From: Planctomycetota bacterium
Lineage (GTDB): Bacteria; Planctomycetota; UBA1135
Assembly: GCA_004295085.1 (NCBI GenBank)
Contig: SHNF01000016.1
Coordinates: 1-64,000 of the forward strand
Length of the DNA: 64,000 bases
Direction: 5' to 3'
A model generated the notes under the pieces. That model did not search any database. It worked only from the letters and a program-made list of their open reading frames with translations, and was not told the DNA's origin. Shown one piece after another: positions 52,658-60,786 of the stretch; the first letter of the stretch is position 1, and each line of letters begins with the position of its first letter. Both the position numbers and the translations under genes were made by a program.

Positions 52658-53916
52658 ACGGCGGGTAACGCGGCCCACATGGCCAGGAACCGGGCGTCGA
52701 ACTCGGCCGCAAGCGGCCCGCTGTCGAGGCGGATGCTGAGCTCGTGGGTCTCGTTCAGGCCGGCGTACGTCCAGTTGTGGCTGCCGAGCACGGCCACGCG
52801 GCCGTCGGCCACCAGGAGCTTGGAGTGGAGCAGCGTCTGCGGCTGGTCCAGGCGCACGGCGATACCGGCCGCGCGCAGGCGCTCCAGCACCGGGCGGTTG
52901 ATGTAGCGGCTCAGGTAGGGCTCGCCCCGGTCGTCCTGGTCCAGGATGACGCGCACGGTCAGGCCGCGGGCGGCCGCCGCCTCCAGCGCCCGGATCAGCT
53001 CGATCGAGCCGGGACTGCCGGCGTCGCCGGCCGCGGCCGTGGCCAGGAACATCATCAGGTGCAAGGTCCGGGCGGCGCCGGCGGCGACTTCGGTGACCGC
53101 GGCGACGTACTCGGAGTTCACCAGCGTCGCGCCGCTGGCGGGCGCGGCGGCCTCCAGCAGGGCGCGCAGCCGAGCGTGGCGCTGCAGGCGCCGCTGCGCC
53201 TCGCTCGCGATCGCGCCGTCGACCACCGAGGCGGTGCGCTCGGCCTGTTCGGCGATCGTGCCCAGGAACGAGAGGAAGCGCCCGACGGACGCCGCCGGGG
53301 CGGCCGCGAGGCGGCGCTGCAGCGCGGCCTCGTCGCCGAACAGCAGGCTGCAGTCGCTGCGCTCCAGGGCGTGCAGCAGGCTGCCGATCGACGGCGACTC
53401 GGCGAAGGCGCGCAGGCTCGGCGAGACCGATTGCAGGTGCGGCTGGTCCAGGTAAGCGTCGCGCTGCAGCTGCTCCAGGAGGCGCGGCCCGATGCCGTCG
53501 ATCTCGAGCAGCTCCTCGAGGCTGGCGAGATACGGGCGCTCGCCGACGAAGCGCGCGATGGCGCGCGCCAGCTCGGGACCGATCCCCTGGATCGCTTCGA
53601 TCTCGGCCTGGGTGGCGCCGCGCAGGCCGATGCGCGTGCCCGCAGCCGCGTCCGGCCCCGGTCCGAACGCGCTGCGGCAGCGGCGTGCCGCGGATGCCAG
53701 CCAGTCCTCCAGGCGCTGCAGCGTGCGCGTCCAGTAGATCGCCTGCTCCTGCTCCGCCGTCACCGGCACGTCCGCCACCAGCCGGGGCGTGACCGCCGAC
53801 GACACGCGCAGGAGCGCTGCTACCACGGCGTCGCGCTCCGCCGCGCTCCAGGCCGGGACACGGTCCGCAGCCCAGGTGTCGACTTCGCGGCGCGCCGTGG
53901 CCGGGCTCAGGCTCAT
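52654..53916 (-). CDS. PLD-family protein with HhH DNA-binding motifs
   Basis: 420 aa from an ATG overlapping the upstream PLD gene stop (ATGA). Two helix-hairpin-helix motifs lie about 108-155 (IQGIGPELARAIARFVGERP and IDGIGPRLLEQLQRD), which bind DNA backbone non-specifically. The C-terminal PLD-like half (about 275-420) has one HKD-type motif, LHSKLLVADGRVAVLGSHNWTYAG, and NETHELSI. It is the last gene of a five-gene cassette. A DNA-binding nuclease is the best reading. Confidence 0.85.
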   Translation of the reverse strand: MSLSPATARREVDTWAADRVPAWSAAERDAVVAALLRVSSAVTPRLVADVPVTAEQEQAIYWTRTLQRLEDWLASAARRCRSAFGPGPDAAAGTRIGLRGATQAEIEAIQGIGPELARAIARFVGERPYLASLEELLEIDGIGPRLLEQLQRDAYLDQPHLQSVSPSLRAFAESPSIGSLLHALERSDCSLLFGDEAALQRRLAAAPAASVGRFLSFLGTIAEQAERTASVVDGAIASEAQRRLQRHARLRALLEAAAPASGATLVNSEYVAAVTEVAAGAARTLHLMMFLATAAAGDAGSPGSIELIRALEAAAARGLTVRVILDQDDRGEPYLSRYINRPVLERLRAAGIAVRLDQPQTLLHSKLLVADGRVAVLGSHNWTYAGLNETHELSIRLDSGPLAAEFDARFLAMWAALPAV

Positions 53917-54428
53917 GTGCGCGGCATCCCCCGGCCGTCCGCCCACAGGCGTTGGAACTCTGCCGCGAGCAGCGCGACCGGCTCGCCGCTCAGGAGCACC
54001 GCGTCCTCCACGTTGAGACGGAAGGCGTCGTCGGTCCAGTTCTGGCTGCCGGCGACCGCGACCTCGTCGCACAGGAAGAACTTCGCGTGCGTGCCGCGGC
54101 GCGCGTCGCCCGCGTGCTCGAACACGCGCCGGTGTGGCACGCGGTAGGCCTGCAGGAACATGCCGGCGGCCAGGTTGGCGGCGTCGAGGTCCGCCGTGCG
54201 CGCGCTGGCGCTGGTCAGGACGCGCACGTCCACTCCGGCCTGGCTGCGCGCGGCCAGGGCCAGCAGCAGCTCGAGCACCTGTCCCTCCAGGTCGCGGTGC
54301 GGCCGCGGGTCGCACAGGAACATGCACACCCACGCGCGCCGCTGCGCCGCTTCGACGCCGGCCAGGGCCAGCTCGAAGTACTCGCGCTCGGGCAGGCGCA
54401 CGGCGCGGCCGCCGGCGAAGGCCGTCAT
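53913..54428 (-). CDS. Single-HKD PLD-family protein
   Basis: 171 aa. The motif is THAKFFLCDEVAVAGSQNWTDDAF, followed by NVEDAVLL; the usual Asp is replaced at one position by Cys-Asp spacing. Starts and stops overlap both neighbours by 4 nt. It could pair with the HhH-PLD protein to form a two-motif active site, or form its own dimer. Confidence 0.82.
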   Translation of the reverse strand: MTAFAGGRAVRLPEREYFELALAGVEAAQRRAWVCMFLCDPRPHRDLEGQVLELLLALAARSQAGVDVRVLTSASARTADLDAANLAAGMFLQAYRVPHRRVFEHAGDARRGTHAKFFLCDEVAVAGSQNWTDDAFRLNVEDAVLLSGEPVALLAAEFQRLWADGRGMPRT

Positions 54429-54694
54429 GGGCGCGCCCACTCCGCGCGCAGTTCCGCCAGGCGCCGGCGCACGTCGGCACCGCGCCGCTCGAAGGCCAGG
54501 TCGGACTCGCGCGACAGCGCCGCGCGCCGCCATACGCGCTCGCGCAGCGCGGAAGCCTCGTCCGTCTCCGGCAGCCGCGACGCGATCCGGCCCTGCACCA
54601 GCACGTTGGCGCGGCTGGTGGCCCGGTAGGCGTCGTACAACGCGGCCAAACGGCGCCCTGCGGCGTACATCAGGACGGCGGCATCCTCGTCCAT
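54425..54694 (-). CDS. Small helical protein of the PLD cassette
   Basis: 89 aa, mostly helical and Arg-rich (YAAGRRLAALYDAYRATSRANVLVQGRIAS and DVRRRLAELRAEWARP). No family recognised. The ATG overlaps the upstream stop by one base (TGATG), and its stop overlaps the PLD start by 4 nt. Likely a co-expressed subunit. Confidence 0.65.
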   Translation of the reverse strand: MDEDAAVLMYAAGRRLAALYDAYRATSRANVLVQGRIASRLPETDEASALRERVWRRAALSRESDLAFERRGADVRRRLAELRAEWARP

Positions 54695-54963
54695 CAGAAC
54701 CTCCCGTGAATCTCGATCCCCCAGGGATCCCAGGTGGGCGTCATCCAGATGTCCTCGCCGAGCGGCACGCCTTCCGGAAAGTCCTCGAACGGATCGCCAT
54801 CCTCGGCCGGGTCGGGCGGGTCCGTGAACCAGTCGTCGCCGAGGCCGTCGGAATCGTAGAAATCGTCCGGGACGTCGAGGTCGAGATCGTCCTCGGGCAG
54901 CCCCTCGTCGCAGAGCTCGCAGCTCAGGCACTCGGCGAAGCATCCAAGGTCGAGATAGGACAT
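54694..54963 (-). CDS. Highly acidic small protein with Cys cluster
   Basis: 89 aa, with about a third Asp or Glu and almost no basic residues. Four cysteines near the N-terminus (8, 12, 15, 18; Cx3CxxCxxC) could bind metal. The middle is a run of acidic and Pro/Gly residues. It resembles acidic inhibitors or DNA mimics in charge only. It lies 6 nt after the first gene of the cassette. Confidence 0.6.
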   Translation of the reverse strand: MSYLDLGCFAECLSCELCDEGLPEDDLDLDVPDDFYDSDGLGDDWFTDPPDPAEDGDPFEDFPEGVPLGEDIWMTPTWDPWGIEIHGRF

Positions 54964-54969
54964 GGGCTC

Positions 54970-55236
54970 TTACGGGCGCCCGCCCAGCCCCAGCGAATCG
55001 AACGTATTGCGCACCAGCGCCTCCAGCTCCTCCCGCGTGTAGAACACCTGGTACAGGAGCCGCAGGCGCTTCAGCTCGCTCGCCGGATCGACGCTGCGCG
55101 CAGCCAGGATCGCGTCCACCGCCGCCTGCACCGCCGGCTCGATCCCGCCGGCGTCTTCGATCTTCTGGCGCAGGAGCACGGCCTGGCGCGCGGCGCGCCG
55201 GGCGTCGACCGGGATCGGTTGCAAATCGATGGGCAT
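54970..55236 (-). CDS. First small protein of the PLD cassette
   Basis: 88 aa starting at an ATG (MPIDLQPIPVDARR); a longer frame upstream is unlikely. It is helical, with VLLRQKIEDAGGIEPAVQAAVDAIL and ELKRLRLLYQVFYTREELEALV segments. No known family. An 18-bp palindrome lies 134 nt upstream of its start. Confidence 0.6.
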   Translation of the reverse strand: MPIDLQPIPVDARRAARQAVLLRQKIEDAGGIEPAVQAAVDAILAARSVDPASELKRLRLLYQVFYTREELEALVRNTFDSLGLGGRP

Positions 55237-55369
55237 GAAGACATCCCCGCTGCCGTTTCTGGGGGTGGCGCAGTATAGGCGTGCCCGCCGTCCCGGCAAC
55301 AGGATCGCGCTCGGTGATCCAGCACCCGGGCACTTGAGGGCCGGGAGGCCCTACGGACTCGCTTCCACA

Positions 55370-55387
55370 TTTCCGCAATTGCGGAAA
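55370..55387. promoter_or_regulatory. 18-bp perfect palindrome, candidate operator
   Basis: TTTCCGCAATTGCGGAAA is its own reverse complement over all 18 bases. It lies 134 nt upstream of the PLD cassette start and just after the FG-GAP gene terminator. IclR-family repressors bind similar TTCCGC..GCGGAA sites, but no such regulator is in the window. Confidence 0.5.
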
Positions 55388-55400
55388 GCCGCGACGAAGG

Positions 55401-55425
55401 CGCCGGGGAAGGTGCCTTCCCGGCG
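55401..55425 (-). terminator. GC-rich hairpin after the FG-GAP gene
   Basis: CGCCGGGGAAGG pairs with CCTTCCCGGCG, with one bulged G, 13 nt past the FG-GAP stop on the minus strand. This would separate that gene from the PLD cassette. A shorter hairpin GGGCC-GGGA-GGCCC lies near 55337-55351. Confidence 0.5.
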
Positions 55426-55437
55426 TGCGACCGGCGC

Positions 55438-56910
55438 TCAGTTGTTCTTCATCAGCACGACCACGTCCGCGATCTCGTCGGTGAGCGCGAGGTCCAGGTC
55501 GCCGTCGTTGTCGGTGTCGAGCAGGATCGCGCACGAAGGGTTCGACGGCGCCGTGACGTGGAACCAGAACGCGAAGCTGCCGCTGCCGTCGTTGCGGTAG
55601 AAGCGCCAGAAGCCGCCGCCGAAGCTCGAGACGGCCCAGTCGAGGTCGCCGTCGCCGTCCAGGTCGCCGAGATCGGTCGAGACGGTGTGCGCGCCGATGG
55701 TCACGGTCGAAACCGGCTTGAACACGCCCGTCCCGGTGTTCTTGAGGATGCCGGCCGTGCCGGAGGTCGAGTTGGCGGTGGAAGCGTCCAAGTCGCCGTC
55801 GCCGTCCACGTCGCCCAGCGTCACGACCCAGGTCTGGCCGCCGCTGCCCTGCGCCGCGCCGGCCGGCGTGAACGTGCCGTTGCCGTTGCCGCGCAGCGTG
55901 CGCACGTGGCTGCCGTCGCGCCCGGCCACGACCAGGTCGGCGATCCCGTCGTGGTCCATGTCCCCCGCCGCCAGGCCGTACTCCCCGTCCACCCCGCCGT
56001 CGAAGAAGCTGGGCGGGCCGAACACGCCGCTGCCGTCGTTGAGCATCAGCGACAGGTTGTTGCTGGCGTTGTTGCAGTTCACGATGTCGAAGTCCGCGTC
56101 GCCGTCCACGTCGAGCGCGGCGATGCCGTGCGGCTCCTGGCCGACGCTGATCGACTGCGCCGGGCCGAAGCTGCCGTCGCCGCTGCCCAGCAGGATCCAC
56201 ACGTCCTCGCTCGAGCTGGCCGCGGCGCAGATGTCGGCGTCGCCGTCGTTGTCGAAGTCGGCCGTCGCGTTCGGGCTGGCCTCGTCCCCGATCGGCTCCG
56301 GCGGCAGGAACGGGCCGTAGTTGCCCGTGCCGTCGGCCAGGTTGAGGAACACGCGCAGGTCGGCGCTGACCTCGTTGACCGTCGTCAGATCGGGATAGCC
56401 GTCGTGGTTGAGGTCGGTCCCCGCGGCGCCGTAGATGCGCGTCTGCTCGCCGTGGTTGTTGGAGAGGACGGCATACTGCGTGAAGCTGCCGCCCGAGGGC
56501 TGGACCTCGGTCCCGAACTGGAAGGCGTACCCCGCCGCCCGCAGGCGCGTGCCGTCGAGGCCGCGGATCGTGCGCGCCAGGTTGACCCACACCACCTCGC
56601 CGGCGGAGAAGTCATCGTCCGGAGTGAACTCGACCCCCAGGCCGCCGGCGATCAGCGCGTACGCCCCCCGCGCCGCGCCGCTGTGGCGCCCGAACACCCG
56701 GAAGCTGGCCGCGTCGACGCTGGCGAGGTCGACCGCGCGGTCAAAGAGGACACGCACCGTCGTCGTCACCGGCGCGGATGAGACCGAGGCCGGCTGCGTC
56801 CCCACCACCGCCATGGGCCCGCGGGGACCGGGAGCCGTGTAGGTCTGCGCTCCGACGGCGGAAGCGAGACCGAGCAGGGCCGCAAGTGCCAAGGAGCAGC
56901 GCGCGATCAT
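55438..56910 (-). CDS. Secreted FG-GAP/VCBS repeat protein
   Basis: 490 aa with a signal peptide (MIARCSLALAALLGLASAVGA) and GGAGG 6-7 nt upstream of the ATG. Residues ~45-140 look like a bacterial Ig-like domain (VRVLFDRAVDLASVDAASF). The rest is about seven FG-GAP/VCBS-type repeats with calcium-loop motifs (DLNHDGYPDL, DFDNDGDADI, DVDGDGDLDA, DTDNDGDLDL), forming an integrin-like propeller. Probably an extracellular, calcium-binding surface or adhesion protein. Confidence 0.92.
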   Translation of the reverse strand: MIARCSLALAALLGLASAVGAQTYTAPGPRGPMAVVGTQPASVSSAPVTTTVRVLFDRAVDLASVDAASFRVFGRHSGAARGAYALIAGGLGVEFTPDDDFSAGEVVWVNLARTIRGLDGTRLRAAGYAFQFGTEVQPSGGSFTQYAVLSNNHGEQTRIYGAAGTDLNHDGYPDLTTVNEVSADLRVFLNLADGTGNYGPFLPPEPIGDEASPNATADFDNDGDADICAAASSSEDVWILLGSGDGSFGPAQSISVGQEPHGIAALDVDGDADFDIVNCNNASNNLSLMLNDGSGVFGPPSFFDGGVDGEYGLAAGDMDHDGIADLVVAGRDGSHVRTLRGNGNGTFTPAGAAQGSGGQTWVVTLGDVDGDGDLDASTANSTSGTAGILKNTGTGVFKPVSTVTIGAHTVSTDLGDLDGDGDLDWAVSSFGGGFWRFYRNDGSGSFAFWFHVTAPSNPSCAILLDTDNDGDLDLALTDEIADVVVLMKNN

Positions 56911-57006
56911 GGGAACCTCCAAGAGGGGAGGGCCGCGGACGCCGGCGACACCGGCGCGCCGGACCGGCACGCTACGCCGCGCTCGCGCGCGCCGCCTTCT
57001 GTAGAT

Positions 57007-58749
57007 CTACCGACCCCGCGCGTGCGGCGCGGGCAGGTCGGAGCCGGTCGGAGGGGTCTCCTCGATGCCGTAGAGGTCCAGCTCCTCGAGGAGGATGGCG
57101 GGGGTGATGATGGCGTAGGGGGTGCCGGTGGCTTGGTTCCAGATGGCCGGGGTCTTGCCGGCGGCCTGGATGTCGCGGAGCGCAGTGACGGAGACCGTGT
57201 CGAACTCGAGGCCGCGGACCGGCTCCTCGCGGCCGTCGTCGACGTAGACCTTGGTCACCTGGAGCGGGTCGCCGAGCGCGCTCATCTCGCGGCCGCGCGA
57301 GCGCTGCTGGAACAGGGCGCGGAGGTCGCGGGCGGAGACGCCGGAGCTGAGGCCGGCCATGCCGGGGGCCAGGGCCGAGATGCGCAGCCCGTATTCGAGG
57401 CCGGCGTCCGCGGCGGCATCGCGGAGCGCCTGGTGCAGGGCGGCGTCGCCGAGGCCGTCCTCGTGCTCGATGAAAAGGTTGCCCAGCGTCGCACGCACAG
57501 ATCCTCCCCCGCCGCGGCCGTGGCCTGTGGAGCCGGAGAAGGCGGCGGTCGGGGTGCGGGAGCAGAGCATCGTCTTGAGGATGCCGTCCGTAACCAGGTC
57601 CACCGCGCGGGGTGACACCCCCTCGTCGTCGAAGGCGTAGTGGCCGGCGAGCGGGGTTCCGGCGAAGGTCGCGGCGGTCGGATCGTCGCGGATGCGGAAG
57701 CCCGCGGGCAGCAGGCGCTTGCCGGCGAGCCGCTCCAGGTTCTCGCCGCCGGCGAAGCGGCGGCGCTCGCCGCCGGGGTCCACCGGCTGGGCAGCGATGC
57801 CGCGGGCCAGGAGAGCTTCGAAGAGCTGCGCCGCGGCGGGCCCATCGAATAGGACCGGGCCTGTGTAGCCGTCGAGGCGGGGTGCGGCGGCCGTGGTCGC
57901 GAGCGTGGCCACGAGCTCCGCGAAGTCGGTCTCCAGCTCGGCCCGGCTGGGCAGCTCTTCCAGGGAGAGCGCGAGATAGCGCAGGCTCTGGCTGAGGCGG
58001 GTGCGCTCCGGCGTCTCGACGCTCGCCGCAAGGCGCAGCTCGATCAGGACGGTGCCATGACGCAGCCGCGCGCCTTCGGAACTGACGAGGTAGCGGTTGC
58101 GCGCGGCGGCGGAGAGGCTGACGCTCCCGTCCACCACATCCGGGTGGCGGTTGAGCAGCGACGAGACCGCCGCCAGGTCCTCGACGCGCCGCTCCCAGTC
58201 TGCGTCGGCAATGCCGAGGCGCGCGAGTGGGAGCAGGGAGGCGACCGGCTCGGCCGGCGTGAAGCTCGCCGGGCGCGGCTCAGCCTCTTCCTTGGGCTGG
58301 TTGGCGAGCTTCTCGGCCAGCGCCTCGACCGAGCGCTTGTAGGCGGCGTCCGAGGCCAGCCAGACGGCGTGGCGGATGGCGTCGTAGTCGTCCTGCACTG
58401 GCAGCGCCGTGCCGCCGCCGCCGAAGGAAGAGCGTCCCCCGCCCCGGCCGCCGCCGAAGCCGCTCGCGCCGGTCGCGGCGTTCGAGCTGTCCAGCTCGTA
58501 GCTTCCGGCGCGGACGTCGGCGCTGAGGGTGCGCGAGCGCCCGCGCGTGGTGTCGACCACGCCGCCGAAGCTGGCCTCGGCGCGGCGGAAGTCGGTGTCG
58601 TCCACGTTGTAGCGGGTGTAGTAGGGAGGATCGGCGCCGTCGAGGCGCAGCGTCATCGTGCGCTGGAGCTCATCGGACAGGGCCCGGATCACGGGGTCGT
58701 CCGGCTGGGCGGGCGCCTGGGGCAGGAGCAGGAGGAGAATGGGGAGCAT
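57007..58749 (-). CDS. Exported TldE/PmbA-like protein lacking the zinc motif
   Basis: 580 aa with a short signal peptide (MLPILLLLLPQAPAQ). The TldD/PmbA fold is recognisable (YLVSSEGARLRHGT, ARDLRALFQQRSRG), but at the place of the HExxxH zinc site it reads LFDGPAAAQLFEALL, so this is the non-catalytic partner. A Gly-rich segment lies near 105-120. Its ATG overlaps the TldD-like stop (TGATG), so the two are made together. Confidence 0.88.
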   Translation of the reverse strand: MLPILLLLLPQAPAQPDDPVIRALSDELQRTMTLRLDGADPPYYTRYNVDDTDFRRAEASFGGVVDTTRGRSRTLSADVRAGSYELDSSNAATGASGFGGGRGGGRSSFGGGGTALPVQDDYDAIRHAVWLASDAAYKRSVEALAEKLANQPKEEAEPRPASFTPAEPVASLLPLARLGIADADWERRVEDLAAVSSLLNRHPDVVDGSVSLSAAARNRYLVSSEGARLRHGTVLIELRLAASVETPERTRLSQSLRYLALSLEELPSRAELETDFAELVATLATTAAAPRLDGYTGPVLFDGPAAAQLFEALLARGIAAQPVDPGGERRRFAGGENLERLAGKRLLPAGFRIRDDPTAATFAGTPLAGHYAFDDEGVSPRAVDLVTDGILKTMLCSRTPTAAFSGSTGHGRGGGGSVRATLGNLFIEHEDGLGDAALHQALRDAAADAGLEYGLRISALAPGMAGLSSGVSARDLRALFQQRSRGREMSALGDPLQVTKVYVDDGREEPVRGLEFDTVSVTALRDIQAAGKTPAIWNQATGTPYAIITPAILLEELDLYGIEETPPTGSDLPAPHARGR

Positions 58750-60449
58750 CAGGCTTGCTCCGGGGCGATCGGGGAGGGAAGAATGGGCAGGCGCTCCTGC
58801 GAGCGCTCGCGCCGCTCGATCTCGATCTCCTCGACCAGGATGCTGGGCGAGGTGGCGGTCACCGGCACCCAGCCGGACTCCGCGCCGCAGGTTCCGTTGA
58901 AGACCGCGGGGTCGTCGCCGGTGCACAGGATCTTGGAGAAGCAGGAGAGCGGAGTGCCGACGATGTCCACGCCGCGCACCAGCTCGTCGGGACGGCCGTC
59001 GGCCCAGATGCGGCGCACCACGATCGGCAGCACCTTGAACGCCTGCGGGCCGCCGCGGCTGGTCGAGGTGAAGCCGCCGGAGATGTCCTCGAACAGGAAG
59101 CCGTAGGGTTTCTGCTGCTTCCGGCATTCCTCGATGAGCATCCTGCGCAGCTCCTCGAAGGGGACCGCCCGGGTCGACTCGACCATCAGGTTGCCCTGGC
59201 GGGAGACCGCCGGCCGGCCCGGCTCGCGGCGGCCATGGCCGTTGGACCGGTCGAAGCCGGGCAGCGGCGAGCGCGACATCAGGAACGTCTGCAGGATCCC
59301 GTCGCGGATCAGCTCCACGCGCCGGGCCGGGATGCCTTCGTCGTCGAAGCGGTAGAAGCCGCGCAGGTCCTCGCCCCGAAAGCTCGCCAGCGTCGGGTCG
59401 TCCACCACGCTCAGGAACGCGGGCAGCACCGCCTGGCCGACCATGTTGGTGAACGTCTGCCCCTCGCTCACGTCCTTCTGCCGGTGGCCTTCGATGCGAT
59501 GGCCGAAGATCTCGTGGAAGAAGACGCCGCTCGCCCGGTTGAGCAGGATGGCCGGACCGGTGTAGGGCTCGACCACCGGCGCCTGCCGCAACGCGAGCAC
59601 CTGGTCGATCACGCCCTGGAACGCGGCCGCCATCTCCTGTTCCGTCGGCAGCCGGTCCTCGCTGGCGGCGTTGAAGATGTACGACTGCTCCAGCTCCATG
59701 CCGTCCTCACCGCGCGTGCTCGCGCTGAGCACCACGCGCAGGAGCTTGCGGCCGGTCCGCAGCCGCGACCCCTCGCTGCTGGCCAGCAACCGGTTCTCGG
59801 CCGTGCCGGCAACGCTGACCGAGGAGCCGTAGATCAGCGGGTACTTCTTCGCCAGGGCGGAAACGCGACGCACGCGCTCGCTCCATACACCCGCATCGAT
59901 CTGCAGCGCGATCTCGTCCTCGAAGAAGGACACCGGATGTTCGCGGGAGAAGTCGGCCGCCTGGTGCTCCTCCTCGACCATGGTCTTCTGATTGGCCTCG
60001 ACTTGCCGGAAGCGCTCGTACGCGGCGTCGAAGGCCGCGCCCGTGGCCTGCCACAGGGCGAAGCGGATGGCGTCGGGGTCGTCGTCCAGCGCGATCGCCG
60101 CGCCGCCGCCGGCCGGGAAACCCCCGCCGAATCCGCCGCCGCCGCGGATGGGATGGGTGCTGTCGAGCTGGTAATCCCCCACCCGCAGGTCCAGGTCCAG
60201 GAGGCGCTCGCGGCGCTCGCTGTCGGCGTAGAGCGCGCCCAGCCGGGCCTGGATGGTCGCGCTGACGGTGTCCGTCACCGAATAGGACAGGTAGTAGGGC
60301 TTGGTGCCGTCCTCCGCGGCCAGTTCCTGCATCGAGTACTCGATCTCCTCCGCGAGCAGCGTCACGAGCGGCGGCTCCGCCGACGCCTCCGGCGCCTGCG
60401 GGAAGCCGGCCAGGAGCGGGGTCAAAGAAAGGAGGAGAAGGGTGCTCAT
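58749..60449 (-). CDS. Exported TldD-like metallopeptidase
   Basis: 566 aa with a signal peptide (MSTLLLLSLTPLLAG). The zinc motif HEIFGH is at 312-317, inside FFHEIFGHRIEGH, with the usual C-terminal CSKILCTGDD region. In E. coli TldD and TldE are cytoplasmic and cleave unfolded peptides such as microcin precursors; here both proteins have export signals. A Gly-rich loop at 102-117 is unusual. Coupled to the TldE-like gene. Confidence 0.92.
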   Translation of the reverse strand: MSTLLLLSLTPLLAGFPQAPEASAEPPLVTLLAEEIEYSMQELAAEDGTKPYYLSYSVTDTVSATIQARLGALYADSERRERLLDLDLRVGDYQLDSTHPIRGGGGFGGGFPAGGGAAIALDDDPDAIRFALWQATGAAFDAAYERFRQVEANQKTMVEEEHQAADFSREHPVSFFEDEIALQIDAGVWSERVRRVSALAKKYPLIYGSSVSVAGTAENRLLASSEGSRLRTGRKLLRVVLSASTRGEDGMELEQSYIFNAASEDRLPTEQEMAAAFQGVIDQVLALRQAPVVEPYTGPAILLNRASGVFFHEIFGHRIEGHRQKDVSEGQTFTNMVGQAVLPAFLSVVDDPTLASFRGEDLRGFYRFDDEGIPARRVELIRDGILQTFLMSRSPLPGFDRSNGHGRREPGRPAVSRQGNLMVESTRAVPFEELRRMLIEECRKQQKPYGFLFEDISGGFTSTSRGGPQAFKVLPIVVRRIWADGRPDELVRGVDIVGTPLSCFSKILCTGDDPAVFNGTCGAESGWVPVTATSPSILVEEIEIERRERSQERLPILPSPIAPEQA

Positions 60450-60786
60450 GGATGCACGGGCGGGCGCCTGCCATGGGCGCCGGGTAGATGAAGATACCGG
60501 ACTCGCGGCATCGCGAAGCCGTTACTCCGGGCGACCCTGGTGCAGCCATGCGATCCGGTCCGGGCCCGAGGCGGCTTCCGGCGGCTGTTCGCGCGCCGGC
60601 GCGCTCGCGCGTTTCGCGATCCTGCCCAGCAAGCCGCGCGTCACCAGGATCAGGCGCGTCTGGGCTTGGCCGGCGGGGTATCGCAGCGGCCGGACAACCC
60701 GAGCGCTCTATGCCTGCGCCGCCGGGTAGCTTGACGCCCTGCCGCGCATCAGCTCCACTGTCCGCGTCACCCCGGAGGTCACGGCC
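60450..60786. other. Divergent spacer, no gene seen
   Basis: 337-nt gap between the tldD-like gene (minus) and the oxidoreductase (plus). No RNA gene, repeat or convincing promoter is visible by eye. A GGAGG site ends it, just before the oxidoreductase start. Confidence 0.5.

Noticed and set aside
55438..56910. Short near-repeats in the FG-GAP gene as a CRISPR or tandem repeat array
   Set aside because: The similarity comes from the repeated calcium-loop coding motif; spacing and sequence vary as in protein repeats.
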